This document shows positions 25,308 through 34,305 of a DNA stretch of 64,000 bases, in pieces (the first letter of the stretch is position 1; each line of letters opens with the position of its first letter). The notes beneath the pieces are model-generated. The model made no database searches. It was not told where the DNA came from and was given only the letters and a program-made list of their open reading frames with translations. This DNA is from CAVWNR01 sp963756525 (lineage in GTDB: Bacteria; Actinomycetota; Actinomycetes; Mycobacteriales; Jatrophihabitantaceae). The DNA lies in the NCBI GenBank assembly GCA_963756525.1, contig CAVWNR010000009.1, forward strand, positions 992,001-1,056,000, given 5' to 3'. A program made the translations under genes and the position numbers.

Positions 25308-26903
25308 ATGACGGAGCGCTCAATTCATCTTGCCGACATCGTCGAGGCGATAGCGGAGGCGATCCCGCACAGTCTCGCGGTCACCACCGGGACTGTTGAG
25401 CGGACGTACGGTGAGCTCGACGAGCGCGCTACCCGTCTGGCGCACTACCTGGCCGAGCAGGGCATCGGCGCGGGCGACCGGGTGGCCATCCACAGTGAGA
25501 ACTGCATCGAGTGGGTCGAGGCGTTCTACGCCTGTTTCAAAATCCGCGCGGTACCCGTCAACATCAACTACCGATACGTCGAGAAGGAACTGCACTACGT
25601 CTACGACAACGCAGACTGCGTCGCGACGATCGTGGCGGCGCCGTACGTGCCGATGATCGAGTCGCTGCGCGGCAGCCTTTCGGCGCTGCGCACCATCTTG
25701 GTGTTGGGCGAGCAGTACGACGCGGCGCTGGCCGCGTCCTCGCCCGAGCGGCGTTTCCCGCAGCGCTCGCCCGACGACGAGTACGTGATCTACACGGGCG
25801 GCACGACGGGGCTGCCGAAGGGCGTGATCTGGCGCCAGGAGGACATCGTCGTCGGCGCGATGAACACGATGCGACAGGGCCGGCCGATCCTCAGCGTGGA
25901 CCAGTTGGTGAAAGAGGCCGTCGCGGTCGGAGGCAACCAGATGCGGATGCTGACCGCCACCCCACTGATGCACGGCGGCAGCCAGTGGATCATGGGTGCG
26001 GCGCACATCGCCGGCGGCACGTTCGTGCTCTACACCGAACCCGGCTTCGACGCCTACAAGGCCTTGCAGCTGGCCGCCGCCACCCGCACGAACGTATTGG
26101 CGATAGTCGGCGACGCGATCGGCCGCCCACTGGCGGAGGCGATCGCGGACCCGAACCGACCGCAGCTCGACCTGTCCAGCCTTGCCATCATCGGCAACGG
26201 CGCGGCACCGCTGTCCAGCGCGGTGCGGGAGCAGCTGCATGCCGCGCTGCCGCACGCGATGATCCTCGACTCCTACGGCGCGTCCGAAACCGGCGCGACC
26301 GCTTCGCGTCCCAACGCCGTCGAACGGCATGCGTCGCCGCGCTTCAACCCCAGCCCGGACGTCGCGGTCATTGCCGCGGACGTGAGCCACTTCTGCCAGC
26401 CGGGCGAGGTCGGGCTGTTCGCACGCAGCGGGCACATCCCGCTCGGGTACACCAAGGACCCCGAGAAGACCGCGGCGACGTTCCCGACGCTCGACGGCAA
26501 ACGCTGGGTGATACCGGGTGACTTTGCACGGATCGAGGAGGACGGGTCGATCAGCCTGCTCGGCCGCGGCTCCACCTCCATCAACACCGGCGGCGAGAAG
26601 GTGTATCCGGAGGAGGTCGAGAACGCGGTCAAGGAGCACCCTGCCGTCATGGACGCGGCGGTGATCGGGACGCCGCACCCCAGGTGGGGGCAGCAGGTCA
26701 CCGCCCTGGTCCAGCTGCGGCCCCCCGGCACCGCCTCGATCGACGACATCCGAGCGTTCTGCCGGTCCCTCATCGCCGCGTACAAGATCCCGAAAGAGGT
26801 GCTCTTCGTCGACGCCGTGCCGCGCACGCCGGTCGGCAAGGTGGACTACCCGCAGGTCAAGGAGATGGCGCTGAAGGTGCTGAAGCTGACGGGCGGCTCA
26901 TGA
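25308..26903 (+). CDS. Acyl-CoA synthetase (FadD, sterol-type)
   Basis: 531 residues from ATG 25308. The AMP-binding P-loop is YTGGTTGLPKGVIWR (about residue 163), the adenylate motif SYGASETG, the hinge region follows GDFARIEEDGSISLLGRGS, and the catalytic Lys is in RTPVGKVDYP. The GGTTGLPKGVIWRQED stretch resembles FadD19/FadD17-type ligases of sterol side-chain activation. It forms an acyl-CoA thioester from a side-chain carboxylate. It overlaps the next gene by ATGA. It is divergent from the OYE reductase with 125 bases between. Confidence 0.88.
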   Translation: MTERSIHLADIVEAIAEAIPHSLAVTTGTVERTYGELDERATRLAHYLAEQGIGAGDRVAIHSENCIEWVEAFYACFKIRAVPVNINYRYVEKELHYVYDNADCVATIVAAPYVPMIESLRGSLSALRTILVLGEQYDAALAASSPERRFPQRSPDDEYVIYTGGTTGLPKGVIWRQEDIVVGAMNTMRQGRPILSVDQLVKEAVAVGGNQMRMLTATPLMHGGSQWIMGAAHIAGGTFVLYTEPGFDAYKALQLAAATRTNVLAIVGDAIGRPLAEAIADPNRPQLDLSSLAIIGNGAAPLSSAVREQLHAALPHAMILDSYGASETGATASRPNAVERHASPRFNPSPDVAVIAADVSHFCQPGEVGLFARSGHIPLGYTKDPEKTAATFPTLDGKRWVIPGDFARIEEDGSISLLGRGSTSINTGGEKVYPEEVENAVKEHPAVMDAAVIGTPHPRWGQQVTALVQLRPPGTASIDDIRAFCRSLIAAYKIPKEVLFVDAVPRTPVGKVDYPQVKEMALKVLKLTGGS

Positions 26904-27400
26904 CGCCGGAGGACTTGGTCGAGATCCGCGAGATCGAGAACCTCAAGTACCGCTACCTGCGCCACCTCGACCTGAAGGAGTTCGACGAGCTGGAGCGCCT
27001 GTTCCTGCCCGACGCCCGGGCCAGTTACGGCGGCGGCGCACACCAGCTGGAGGGTCGGGAGGCGATCGGGCAGTTCCTGCGCACATCGATGGGCACCCCG
27101 GTGCTGCTGACCAGCCACAAGTGCCACCACCCGGAGATCACGCTCAACGCCGATCGGAGCGAGGCCCGCGGCCTCTGGGCCCTCGACGACGTCGTCATCC
27201 AGCAGGAGCTCCAGGTGACGATCCGCGGCGCCGCCTACTACGAGGACACCTACCGCAAGGTCGACGGCAGCTGGCTCATCGCGGTTACCGGCTACAAGCG
27301 GGTGTACGAGGAGCTGTATCCACGGTCCAGCGTGCCTGGTTTGAAGGTGACGGCGGACTACTGGAGCACCGCGGGCCGCTCGAAGCTCAGCCCCGGGTGA
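26900..27400 (+). CDS. NTF2/SnoaL-like small protein
   Basis: 166 residues, ATG overlapping the FadD stop (ATGA), so it is translationally coupled. The sequence (EIENLKYRYLRHLDLKEFDE at the start, GREAIGQFL, and SWLIAVTGYKRVYEE near the end) is a SnoaL-type cone fold, the fold of ketosteroid isomerase and scytalone dehydratase. Enzymatic residues are not conserved clearly enough to assign a reaction. The tight pairing with FadD suggests a hydratase or isomerase or a carrier role in steroid or acyl-CoA breakdown, which is inference. Confidence 0.8.
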   Translation: MTPEDLVEIREIENLKYRYLRHLDLKEFDELERLFLPDARASYGGGAHQLEGREAIGQFLRTSMGTPVLLTSHKCHHPEITLNADRSEARGLWALDDVVIQQELQVTIRGAAYYEDTYRKVDGSWLIAVTGYKRVYEELYPRSSVPGLKVTADYWSTAGRSKLSPG

Positions 27401-27412
27401 CGCGCGGGTGCA

Positions 27413-28186
27413 TCAGCGCCCCGGGGCCGGGTGCCCGCGCGGGTTGAGCTGGGCGTCGGTGCCGCCGTCCACGAACAGCGTCTGCCCGAGCACGTAGCTC
27501 GACTCGGCGCCGAGCAGGAACACGATGGCCGCGGCCACTTCCTCCGGCCGTCCCCAGCGGCCCACCGGGATGGGGATCCGGCTCAACGCGTCGCCGGCAC
27601 CGGGCATGTCCTTGATCGGCTTGGTCATGTTCGTCTCGATGACGCCGGGCGCCACGGCGTTGATGCGGATGCCGTCGGCGATCCACGCCGGTGCGGCGCG
27701 CCGCATCCAGTAGGCCAGCGCCAGCTTGCCGGCCGGATAAGCCAGGTAGCCGCTATCGGCGAAGTGCTGGACGGCGCTCTCCTCGTCACCGTCGAGGTAG
27801 GCGTCGATATCGGCGTCCGTGACCGCGGACGTCGTGGTGGTCGCGAACGAGGAGATCAGCACGACCGCCGCCTGCCCCGCCTTCGTCAGGGCGGGGCGCA
27901 AGCCCTCGAGCAGGTGGATGACCGAGAAGAAGTTCAGCCGCACGGTTAGTTCCGGCGACCCGGTGCCGCCTACCCCGGCGCACGGGACAACGCCGTGCAG
28001 CAGCCCGTCGGCGGCGGCGAGGACGCCGTCGACCGCCGCCCGGCGGCCTTCGTGCGACGACAGGTCCGCGACGACATCGGCGTCGCCGAGGTCGACCCCG
28101 ATGACCCGAGCCCCGTCCTGCTCGAGCCGCTGCTTGGTCGCGGCACCGATACCCGAGGCCGCTCCAGTGACGCATACGGTTGTCAC
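27413..28186 (-). CDS. SDR-family oxidoreductase
   Basis: 257 residues with TGAASGIG at the N-terminus, catalytic Tyr/Lys in YLAYPAGKLAL and a FVDGG C-terminus. An insertion between SSFATT and the Tyr (TDADIDAYLDGDEESAVQHF) lengthens the substrate loop, as in 3alpha-hydroxysteroid dehydrogenases, including the Comamonas enzyme. That suggests oxidation of a 3-hydroxysteroid, but similarity by eye cannot prove it. It converges with the NTF2-like gene (12 bases) and is divergent from the esterase at 28300. Confidence 0.82.
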   Translation of the reverse strand: MTTVCVTGAASGIGAATKQRLEQDGARVIGVDLGDADVVADLSSHEGRRAAVDGVLAAADGLLHGVVPCAGVGGTGSPELTVRLNFFSVIHLLEGLRPALTKAGQAAVVLISSFATTTTSAVTDADIDAYLDGDEESAVQHFADSGYLAYPAGKLALAYWMRRAAPAWIADGIRINAVAPGVIETNMTKPIKDMPGAGDALSRIPIPVGRWGRPEEVAAAIVFLLGAESSYVLGQTLFVDGGTDAQLNPRGHPAPGR

Positions 28187-28299
28187 CGCGGCAGTGTGTC
28201 ATCTGCCTGGCCCGGCACCAGGCCGATGTCCATTGAGCGGGACCGCCGCCACGCTGCCCCGCGGGTTTCGAGACCCTTGCCGGATGGGATGGACATGCC

Positions 28300-29559
28300 A
28301 TGCGCCGTGACATTCCGTTGCTGCTCACCGCCACCGCGAGTGCGGCCGCGACGGCGAACGCGCTGCGGCCGGTCACTCGCCGCGGACCGCTGTCGCTGGC
28401 TGCGTTCGCCCTCGGCATGCCGATGTCCGAACTGCCGGTGCAGGCGGCCGTCACACAGCTTGCCGTCACCGCTGCGCTGAGTCGTCGCGGGGGCCTGCGG
28501 TCCCGGGCCGGGCAGTTAGGCGCCGTGCTGACCGCGGCCTCGTGTGCCGGCTTGATCCAGCTCTACCGCGGCGCAACCCGCACACCCGGGCAGCTCGAGG
28601 ACGCGCTCGTCGACGGCCTCGGGGCCAGCTACCGGGACCGGATCACCACCGGCTTCGCTCCCCCGCCGGACGTGCGCCTCACCCGGTGGCGCATCCTGCT
28701 GCCCGACTTCGCAGCGCGCCGGCGCTACCTCGTTGCCCGCGACGTGCCGTTCGGCCCGCACGGCCGCGAGAACACCCTCGACGTGTGGCGCCGGGCCGAC
28801 CTGCACCGCGACCCCGACCGTTCCACCGCGCCGGTGCTGGTGCAGCTGCACGGCGGCGGCTGGACAACCGGCGCGAAGGAGTGGGAGGGCGCGCCGCTGA
28901 TGGGGCATCTCGCAGAGCGGGGCTGGGTCTGCGTGGCGCCGAATTACCGGCTCAGCCCCAAGGCCAGCTGGCCGGATCAGATCGTTGACGTCAAGCGCGC
29001 GCTCGCCTGGGTGAAGGCGCACGTCGCCGAGCACGGCGGCGACCCACGGTTCGTCGCCATCACCGGCGGTTCCGCCGGCGGGCACCTCGCAGCGCTCGCC
29101 GCGTTGACTCCGCACGTTCGGGAATGGCAGCCAGGCTTCGAAGAGGCGGACACCAGCGTGGCTGCCGCGGTCCCGTTCTACGGCATCTATGACTTCCTCA
29201 ACCGCTACCACACCGGCCGCACCGACTGGGACGGCTGGCTGGAGGAGAAGATCTTCAAAACAGCGGTCACCACCGACCGGAACAAGTGGGATCAGGCCTC
29301 GCCGGTCAGCCGAGTGAACGCGGACGCACCGCCGTTCTTCGTCCTGCACGGCACCAATGACAGCCTCATCCCGGTCGAGGAGACCAGGGACTTCGTTCGC
29401 GAGCTGCGCGGCGTGTCGGAACATGCCGTCGTCTACGCGGAGCTGCCCGGCGCGCAGCACGCATTCGACGTGTTGCCGTCCATGCGCGCCCACCACGCGG
29501 TGTACGCGGTCGAGCGGTTCCTCGCGGTCGTGCGTAGCGAGCACACACCGGAGAACTGA
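28300..29559 (+). CDS. Alpha/beta hydrolase (HSL/BD-FAE-type esterase)
   Basis: 419 residues. Hydrophobic N-terminal segments (LLLTATASAAATANAL and another near residue 75) may anchor it to the membrane. The oxyanion motif LHGGGW and the nucleophile GGSAGGH place it in the hormone-sensitive-lipase-like esterases. Asp lies in FVLHGTNDSLIP and His in GAQHAFD. Likely hydrolyses short or medium acyl esters, possibly steroid esters. The EthD-domain gene begins at the very next base, so the two are co-transcribed. Confidence 0.86.
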   Translation: MRRDIPLLLTATASAAATANALRPVTRRGPLSLAAFALGMPMSELPVQAAVTQLAVTAALSRRGGLRSRAGQLGAVLTAASCAGLIQLYRGATRTPGQLEDALVDGLGASYRDRITTGFAPPPDVRLTRWRILLPDFAARRRYLVARDVPFGPHGRENTLDVWRRADLHRDPDRSTAPVLVQLHGGGWTTGAKEWEGAPLMGHLAERGWVCVAPNYRLSPKASWPDQIVDVKRALAWVKAHVAEHGGDPRFVAITGGSAGGHLAALAALTPHVREWQPGFEEADTSVAAAVPFYGIYDFLNRYHTGRTDWDGWLEEKIFKTAVTTDRNKWDQASPVSRVNADAPPFFVLHGTNDSLIPVEETRDFVRELRGVSEHAVVYAELPGAQHAFDVLPSMRAHHAVYAVERFLAVVRSEHTPEN

Positions 29560-30276
29560 GTGGAGAAAGTCGTCTACGTCCTCTGGCGCCCACCGGGGGT
29601 CGGCACGGACGAGTTCTCCCACGAGCTGCGCGGGCCGACCGCCGAGGCCCTGCTCGGGTACGGCGCCCGCGGTCTCGATGTCAACGTCGATGATGCGGCG
29701 GTGGCCGGATCGATCATGCGGATCGTCGCGACGAACCCGCCCATGTCGGCGGTGCTGTTCGTCTGGCTCGACGCGGGGTCCGACGCGTTCCGGCGGCCGA
29801 TCGATGACGTGCTCGCCGGGGTAGCGGATCGGGTCGCCGCGTACCTCGTGACCGAGTCCGAACCGCTGCGCAACACGGCTCATCCGGCAGTGGCCGGGCA
29901 GCGCACGCCCGGCGTCAACAACGTGGCGTTCCTGCGCCGCCCCGCGCACCTGGACCATCCAACCTGGCTGCACCGCTGGCAGGACGAGCACACGAGCGTT
30001 GCGATCGAGACGCAGTGCAGCTTCGGATACGTGCAGAACGTCGTCGTACGGCCGCTCACCGCCGATGCTCCAGCATGGGATGGCATCGTGTCCGAACTGT
30101 TTCCGGCCGAGGCGCTCACGGACGTGCAGGCGATGTTCGCCGCCGCCGGCGATCAGCACACGTTCGAGACGAACCTCAACGCGATGCGCCGGAGTACGGC
30201 CCGATTCGGCGCTGTCGACGACCTGGACGTGTTGCCCACCAGCCAGTATTTGATCAAGTCTCCGTTCTGCAGCTGA
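29560..30276 (+). CDS. EthD-domain / dimeric alpha-beta barrel protein
   Basis: 238 residues from GTG 29560, directly after the esterase stop. Two halves: an N-terminal VVYVLWRPPGVGTDEF and a C-terminal NNVAFLRRPAHLDHPTWLHRW...HTSVAIETQ look like a repeated dimeric alpha-beta-barrel (EthD) unit. EthD-like proteins serve as accessory factors or small monooxygenases/cyclases in ether or polyketide catabolism; no catalytic residue can be assigned. The next gene, an LLM oxidoreductase 16 bases downstream, suggests a shared step. Confidence 0.7.
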   Translation: MEKVVYVLWRPPGVGTDEFSHELRGPTAEALLGYGARGLDVNVDDAAVAGSIMRIVATNPPMSAVLFVWLDAGSDAFRRPIDDVLAGVADRVAAYLVTESEPLRNTAHPAVAGQRTPGVNNVAFLRRPAHLDHPTWLHRWQDEHTSVAIETQCSFGYVQNVVVRPLTADAPAWDGIVSELFPAEALTDVQAMFAAAGDQHTFETNLNAMRRSTARFGAVDDLDVLPTSQYLIKSPFCS

Positions 30277-30291
30277 CGTCGAGAGGCAGCG

Positions 30292-31173
30292 ATGCGCTTT
30301 TCCTACGCCGAGGCGATGACCGAACCGAGCTACTACCTGCCGCTCGCCCGCGCGGCCGAGCAGGCCGGCTTCGACACAATGCTGATCGCGGACAGCATCG
30401 CCTACCCGGCCGAGTCGACCAGCACGTACCCGTACAGCAAGGACGGCACGCGCACATTTCTCGAGGACAAGCCATTCCTCGAACCGTTCGTGCTCATCGC
30501 CGCCCTCGCCGCCGCCACGTCTCGGCTGCGGTTCCTGACCAATGTCTTGAAACTGCCGATCCGGCCTCCGGCACTGGTTGCCAAGCAGGCCACCAGCCTC
30601 GCCGTGCTCAGCGACAACCGCGTCCTGCTCGGCATCGGCCTGAGCCCTTGGCCCGAGGACTATCAGCTGTGCGGGGTGCCATGGGCGCGGCGAGGCAAGC
30701 GCATGGACGAGGCCATCGACGTCATCCGCGGCTTCGCGACCGGAGACTGGTTCGACTACCACGGGGAGATCTTCGAGCTGCCCCGGGCCAAGATGACTCC
30801 CGCGCCCAGCCGACCGATCCCCATCGTGGTCGGCGGCCACGGCGATGCCGCGCTGCGTCGCGCCGCGCGCGCCGGTGACGGATGGATCTACGCCGGCCTC
30901 GCCGAAACCGAGGAGCTCGGCGAGTTGATCGGCCGGCTCCGAGCGTTGCGCGCGGAGTACGGAACTGCCGATGCTCCGTTCGAGGTGCACGCCGCGTCGA
31001 TGCTCGGCTTCACCCCCGACGGCGTGCGGCAACTCGAGGAGCTGGGCGTCACCGACGTCAGCGTCAGTTTCCGCGACCCGTACACCGAAGGACCCGACGC
31101 CGAACCGCTGGAGAAGAAGATCCACCAGCTGCACCGGTACGGCGAGCGGGTGATCGCGAAGATCCGCGGTTAG
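30292..31173 (+). CDS. LLM-class (F420-type) flavin oxidoreductase
   Basis: 293 residues, TIM-barrel luciferase-like. Characteristic strands are FDTMLIADS, LRFLTNVLKLPIRPPALVAKQ, RVLLGIGLSPWPEDY and PIPIVVGGHGDAALRRAARAG (cofactor phosphate region). Such enzymes use F420 or FMN for hydride transfer or Baeyer-Villiger-like oxidation. It ends an esterase-EthD-LLM operon and converges with the amidase. A nearly identical copy lacking the first 56 codons sits at 8008-8719. Confidence 0.87.
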   Translation: MRFSYAEAMTEPSYYLPLARAAEQAGFDTMLIADSIAYPAESTSTYPYSKDGTRTFLEDKPFLEPFVLIAALAAATSRLRFLTNVLKLPIRPPALVAKQATSLAVLSDNRVLLGIGLSPWPEDYQLCGVPWARRGKRMDEAIDVIRGFATGDWFDYHGEIFELPRAKMTPAPSRPIPIVVGGHGDAALRRAARAGDGWIYAGLAETEELGELIGRLRALRAEYGTADAPFEVHAASMLGFTPDGVRQLEELGVTDVSVSFRDPYTEGPDAEPLEKKIHQLHRYGERVIAKIRG

Positions 31174-31231
31174 CCGCTACCAGGACCGCGACGCTTCTCC
31201 GCGAACGCCGCCAACCTCTCGGGGTCGACGG

Positions 31232-32641
31232 TCATTCGGTGTCCGCGAAGCCGGGCGCGGTTGTCGGCCAGGGCGCGGCTTGCTCGAGTTGCCCAGCGAG
31301 GGAGAGCAGCAGGTCCTCGCGGCCGAGGTCCGCGACGAACTGGGCGCCCAGCGGCAGGCCACGCTCGTCAGTGCCGTGCGGCACGGACATGGCCGGCATG
31401 CCGGTCACGTTGAAGACACTGGTCCAGCCGGCGTACTGCGGCCCGTACTCGAACATTGCCTGCCAACTGTTGGTGTCCAGCACCCCAAGCTCCGGGGTGG
31501 GACGGCACAGCACCGGCGTCAGCAGCACGTCGTAGCTGCCGAACAGCTTGCCGATCTCCCAGCCGTGCCGCTGCGCGCCGCGCAGCGCGCGGTTCAGGTC
31601 GCGAGCCGACAGCGAGACGTAGTGGTCGTAGAGGAACCGAGTGAACGGCTCGATGTCGCCATCGCCGAGCGGGCGGCCGAGGGCGGTCAATCGGTCCTCC
31701 ACCGCGGTGGCGGTGTCGGTGCTCATGATCGCTGCTAGCGTCGTCCCGACTTCGCCGGAGTCGTACGGCGCCTCGATCTCGGCGACCGAGTGCCCGAGTG
31801 ACTCGCACAGCTGCGCCATGTGGCGCGCTGCCGCGACGCACTCGGCTACGGTTTCCGGCCCGTTGCGCAGCTGCGTGATCAGGCCGATCCGCAGCGGACC
31901 GGGCTGGCGACGGGTCGCGTCTAGGAACGTGCCCTCGATCGCCGGCGCGGCGAGTGCCTCGCCGGGCAGCCCGCCGGCGACGACGTCAAGCAGCAGCGCG
32001 CTGTCGCGTACCGTCGTGGTGAGCGCGTGGTTGATCGAGATGGGGCGGGAGAGGGTGCCCGGTTCCGGCGCCGAGCTCACCCGGCCACGGCTCGGTTTGA
32101 GGCCGAAGAGCCCGCACATCGCCGACGGGATCCGGATCGAGCCGCCACCGTCGTTGCCGTGCGCCACCGGCACGAGCCCGGCGGCCACCGCGCCGGCCGC
32201 GCCGCCGCTGGAGCCGCCGGTGGAGTGGCCCAGGTTCCACGGGTTTCGGGCGGCGCCGAACAGCCGCGGTTCGGTGCTCGCGTTCTGCCCAAGTTCAGGC
32301 GTGTTCGTGGTGCCGAGGACCACCATCCCGGCTTGCTTGTAGCGACGCACGATCTCGCTGTCGCGCTCGGGCATCACGTCTGCGAACAACCGGCTGCCCC
32401 GCGTCGTCGGCAGCTCGGCGACGTCCGCGCCCAGGTTTTTGATCAGGATCGGCACCCCACGTAGCGGGCCGTCCGGCAGCCCGGCGTGGACCTCTGCCAG
32501 GGCCTCCGAAAAGCGTGTGCCGACGACGACATTTAACGTTGGGTTGTGCTTCTCGATTCGGGCGATTGCCGCCTCGACGACTTCGCGCGCACTCACCTCG
32601 CCGGAGCGGATCATCTTCGCGGTGTCGATGGCGTCGGCCAC
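31232..32641 (-). CDS. Amidase signature family hydrolase
   Basis: 469 residues from GTG 32641 (GGAGAAAACC upstream). The Ser-cisSer-Lys triad is visible: Lys68 (LIKNLG), Ser144 (HSTGGSSGG) and Ser168 (NDGGGSIRIPSA). It hydrolyses a C-N amide bond; in a steroid-degrading locus an amide-conjugated steroid acid or a metabolic amide is conceivable, but the family is promiscuous. Downstream of the MaoC and thioesterase genes in the same direction (22 bases). A relic with the catalytic core deleted is at 7311-7947. Confidence 0.88.
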   Translation of the reverse strand: MADAIDTAKMIRSGEVSAREVVEAAIARIEKHNPTLNVVVGTRFSEALAEVHAGLPDGPLRGVPILIKNLGADVAELPTTRGSRLFADVMPERDSEIVRRYKQAGMVVLGTTNTPELGQNASTEPRLFGAARNPWNLGHSTGGSSGGAAGAVAAGLVPVAHGNDGGGSIRIPSAMCGLFGLKPSRGRVSSAPEPGTLSRPISINHALTTTVRDSALLLDVVAGGLPGEALAAPAIEGTFLDATRRQPGPLRIGLITQLRNGPETVAECVAAARHMAQLCESLGHSVAEIEAPYDSGEVGTTLAAIMSTDTATAVEDRLTALGRPLGDGDIEPFTRFLYDHYVSLSARDLNRALRGAQRHGWEIGKLFGSYDVLLTPVLCRPTPELGVLDTNSWQAMFEYGPQYAGWTSVFNVTGMPAMSVPHGTDERGLPLGAQFVADLGREDLLLSLAGQLEQAAPWPTTAPGFADTE

Positions 32642-32663
32642 GGTTTTCTCCTTCAGCTCTGCT

Positions 32664-33302
32664 TCAGACTCGCCCGAACCGCACCGTCTCCGGCCGGGGC
32701 ATGATGAATAGGCCTCGTGCCGACACGCAGACCGCGCCGTCAGCGGAAACGATCTCGCCCTCGGCGCGGATCTTCCGCCCGTCGACCGACGTTTGCCGGC
32801 CCCGCACGGTGAGCTGCTCGAACAGCGGCGTGGGGCGGTGGTAGCGCAGCGTCAGCTCGCCGGTTCGCCCCGACGCGCCGGCCCAAAAGTTGGCCACCCC
32901 GAGCGTGTGATCCAGCAGCAGCGCCGACACGCCACCGTGCACGAACCCGGGCGGTCCCTGGTAGGGCAGGTGCAGCGTCACGGTCCCTTCGACGGATCCA
33001 TCCGGCAAGCCACGCAGCCGCAACGGCGGCGCGAGCGCGTTCTCCGGGCCGGTCACCGGGTCATGCCGGGTAACCCCCCCACCGCTCCACATGTCAGCGA
33101 TCCGCTCCTCCACCGGAGGTGCCTGCTCGGCCAGTTCGTCGGCAACCGCGTTGAGCCGATCGGCGATGCCGGTCAGGTCCGCGGCCGAGGAACCGGCGTG
33201 CAGCAGCGACTCGATCACCCGGCGCACCGCGGCCGTCGTCGCGTCGATCCCAGCCGCGGACGGCTTGGCGGTGAGAACTGGCGGCTCCGGCGCGGCGGTC
33301 AT
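32664..33302 (-). CDS. Hotdog-fold thioesterase (PaaI-like)
   Basis: 212 residues. ATG 33302 overlaps the MaoC stop (ATGA). The C-terminal hotdog domain has GPPGFVHGGVSALLLDHTLG, the HGG motif of acyl-CoA thioesterases, and RYHRPTPLFEQL. The N-terminal 90 residues are a less conserved extension. It likely releases CoA from a steroid- or acyl-CoA ester. The gene is coupled to an enoyl-CoA hydratase and followed by an amidase. A broken copy of its C-terminal half is at 6956-7300. Confidence 0.85.
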   Translation of the reverse strand: MTAAPEPPVLTAKPSAAGIDATTAAVRRVIESLLHAGSSAADLTGIADRLNAVADELAEQAPPVEERIADMWSGGGVTRHDPVTGPENALAPPLRLRGLPDGSVEGTVTLHLPYQGPPGFVHGGVSALLLDHTLGVANFWAGASGRTGELTLRYHRPTPLFEQLTVRGRQTSVDGRKIRAEGEIVSADGAVCVSARGLFIMPRPETVRFGRV

Positions 33303-34162
33303 GAGACCGTCATCGTCGCATGGCTGAGCACCGGCGCGCCGTCGCGCTCGACGCAGTCGGCGCGCAGGATCAGCCCTGGGTCTTCGCGCCATATCCGGGT
33401 GCGGATTGTCTCACCCGGCAGCAGCACGCCGGCGAAGCGGACCGCATAGCCGCGCACCCGCGTCGCGTCGCCGTCGAGCAGCTCGTCGGCGACCGCCTTG
33501 CAGACGATGCCGTAGGACGCGAGACCGTGCAGGATCGGGCGCTCGTAGCCGGCGGCCCGCGCGACCGCCGGGTCAACGTGCAGCGCGTTGCGGTCGCCGT
33601 TGAGCCGATACAGCGCGGCGGTCTGCGGCGACGTCGGCGAGTCCAGCACCCGGTCCGGTTCCCGCGCCGGTGCCGCGCAGCTGCTGGCCGGCCCGGGTTC
33701 GCCGCCGAAGCCGCCCTCGCCACGGGCCCAGATCTGCGAGGTGCTGGTCCAGAGCGGCCGGCCGTCGTCGCCGGTGACCGCGGTTTCGGTGACGATCACC
33801 GCGGCCTTGCCCTTGTCCCAGAGCTGCACGACGCGCGACGTCGCACGTGCTGCCCCGCGCACCGGGATCGGGGCATGCCAGGTGAGCGCCTGCCCGACGT
33901 GCAGCACCTGCCGCAGGTCGACGTCGATGCCCGGCAGCCGCAACGCGCCACCGGCCGGCACCGCGCCGGCTCGCCCGCCGGCCACAACGGCGAAGGTCGG
34001 CAGCACCTGCAGGTCGCACTCGTACGTCCACCGCAGCTCCGCCGGGTCGGACCGGTAGGCGCCCGCCCCGAGCGAGAGGTGGTAGAGCAGCACGTCGTCC
34101 CCGGTCCAAGACAGATCGCGGACGGACGGTTCGGCGGCGAGCGCAGTCGCGAGGTCTATCAT
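33299..34162 (-). CDS. MaoC-like double-hotdog enoyl-CoA hydratase
   Basis: 287 residues from ATG 34162, about the length of the mycobacterial HtdY-type hydratases. The hydratase-2 motif is YRLNGDRNALHVDPAVARAAG (Asp and His catalytic). The N-terminal hotdog is degenerate as in MFE-2 hydratase-2 domains. It would hydrate the 22/24-enoyl-CoA of the sterol side chain; the Hsd4A-like SDR divergently encoded at 34306 would oxidise the product. In some organisms these two activities are fused in one peroxisomal protein, which supports the pairing. Confidence 0.85.
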   Translation of the reverse strand: MIDLATALAAEPSVRDLSWTGDDVLLYHLSLGAGAYRSDPAELRWTYECDLQVLPTFAVVAGGRAGAVPAGGALRLPGIDVDLRQVLHVGQALTWHAPIPVRGAARATSRVVQLWDKGKAAVIVTETAVTGDDGRPLWTSTSQIWARGEGGFGGEPGPASSCAAPAREPDRVLDSPTSPQTAALYRLNGDRNALHVDPAVARAAGYERPILHGLASYGIVCKAVADELLDGDATRVRGYAVRFAGVLLPGETIRTRIWREDPGLILRADCVERDGAPVLSHATMTVS

Positions 34163-34269
34163 GCCAACCCCGCGCCTGACCTCACCCGCAGAGCATCCGG
34201 TCAGCCGCCGGTCCGCTTCCGGGCCCAGTCCCGTTGTCCGGGATGAGAAACACAGCCTGGCCGGAGAAA

Positions 34270-34285
34270 CTAGAATACGTACTAG
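34270..34285. promoter_or_regulatory. 16-bp operator-like motif, site C (Hsd4A-like SDR)
   Basis: CTAGAATACGTACTAG, a near-palindrome 20 bases before the SDR start and 108 bases from the divergent MaoC start. It differs at two positions from the KstR-type box CTAGAACACGTTCTAG as I recall it. The best-formed of the four sites. Confidence 0.6.
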
Positions 34286-34305
34286 CAACCGATCGGGGGG
34301 TGCAG

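Noticed and set aside
28516..31134. 872-residue open frame antisense to the esterase, EthD and LLM genes
   Set aside because: Mirror frame of high-GC coding DNA; Arg/Asp/Val-biased composition, no domain, no ribosome site, and the sense genes are well supported.
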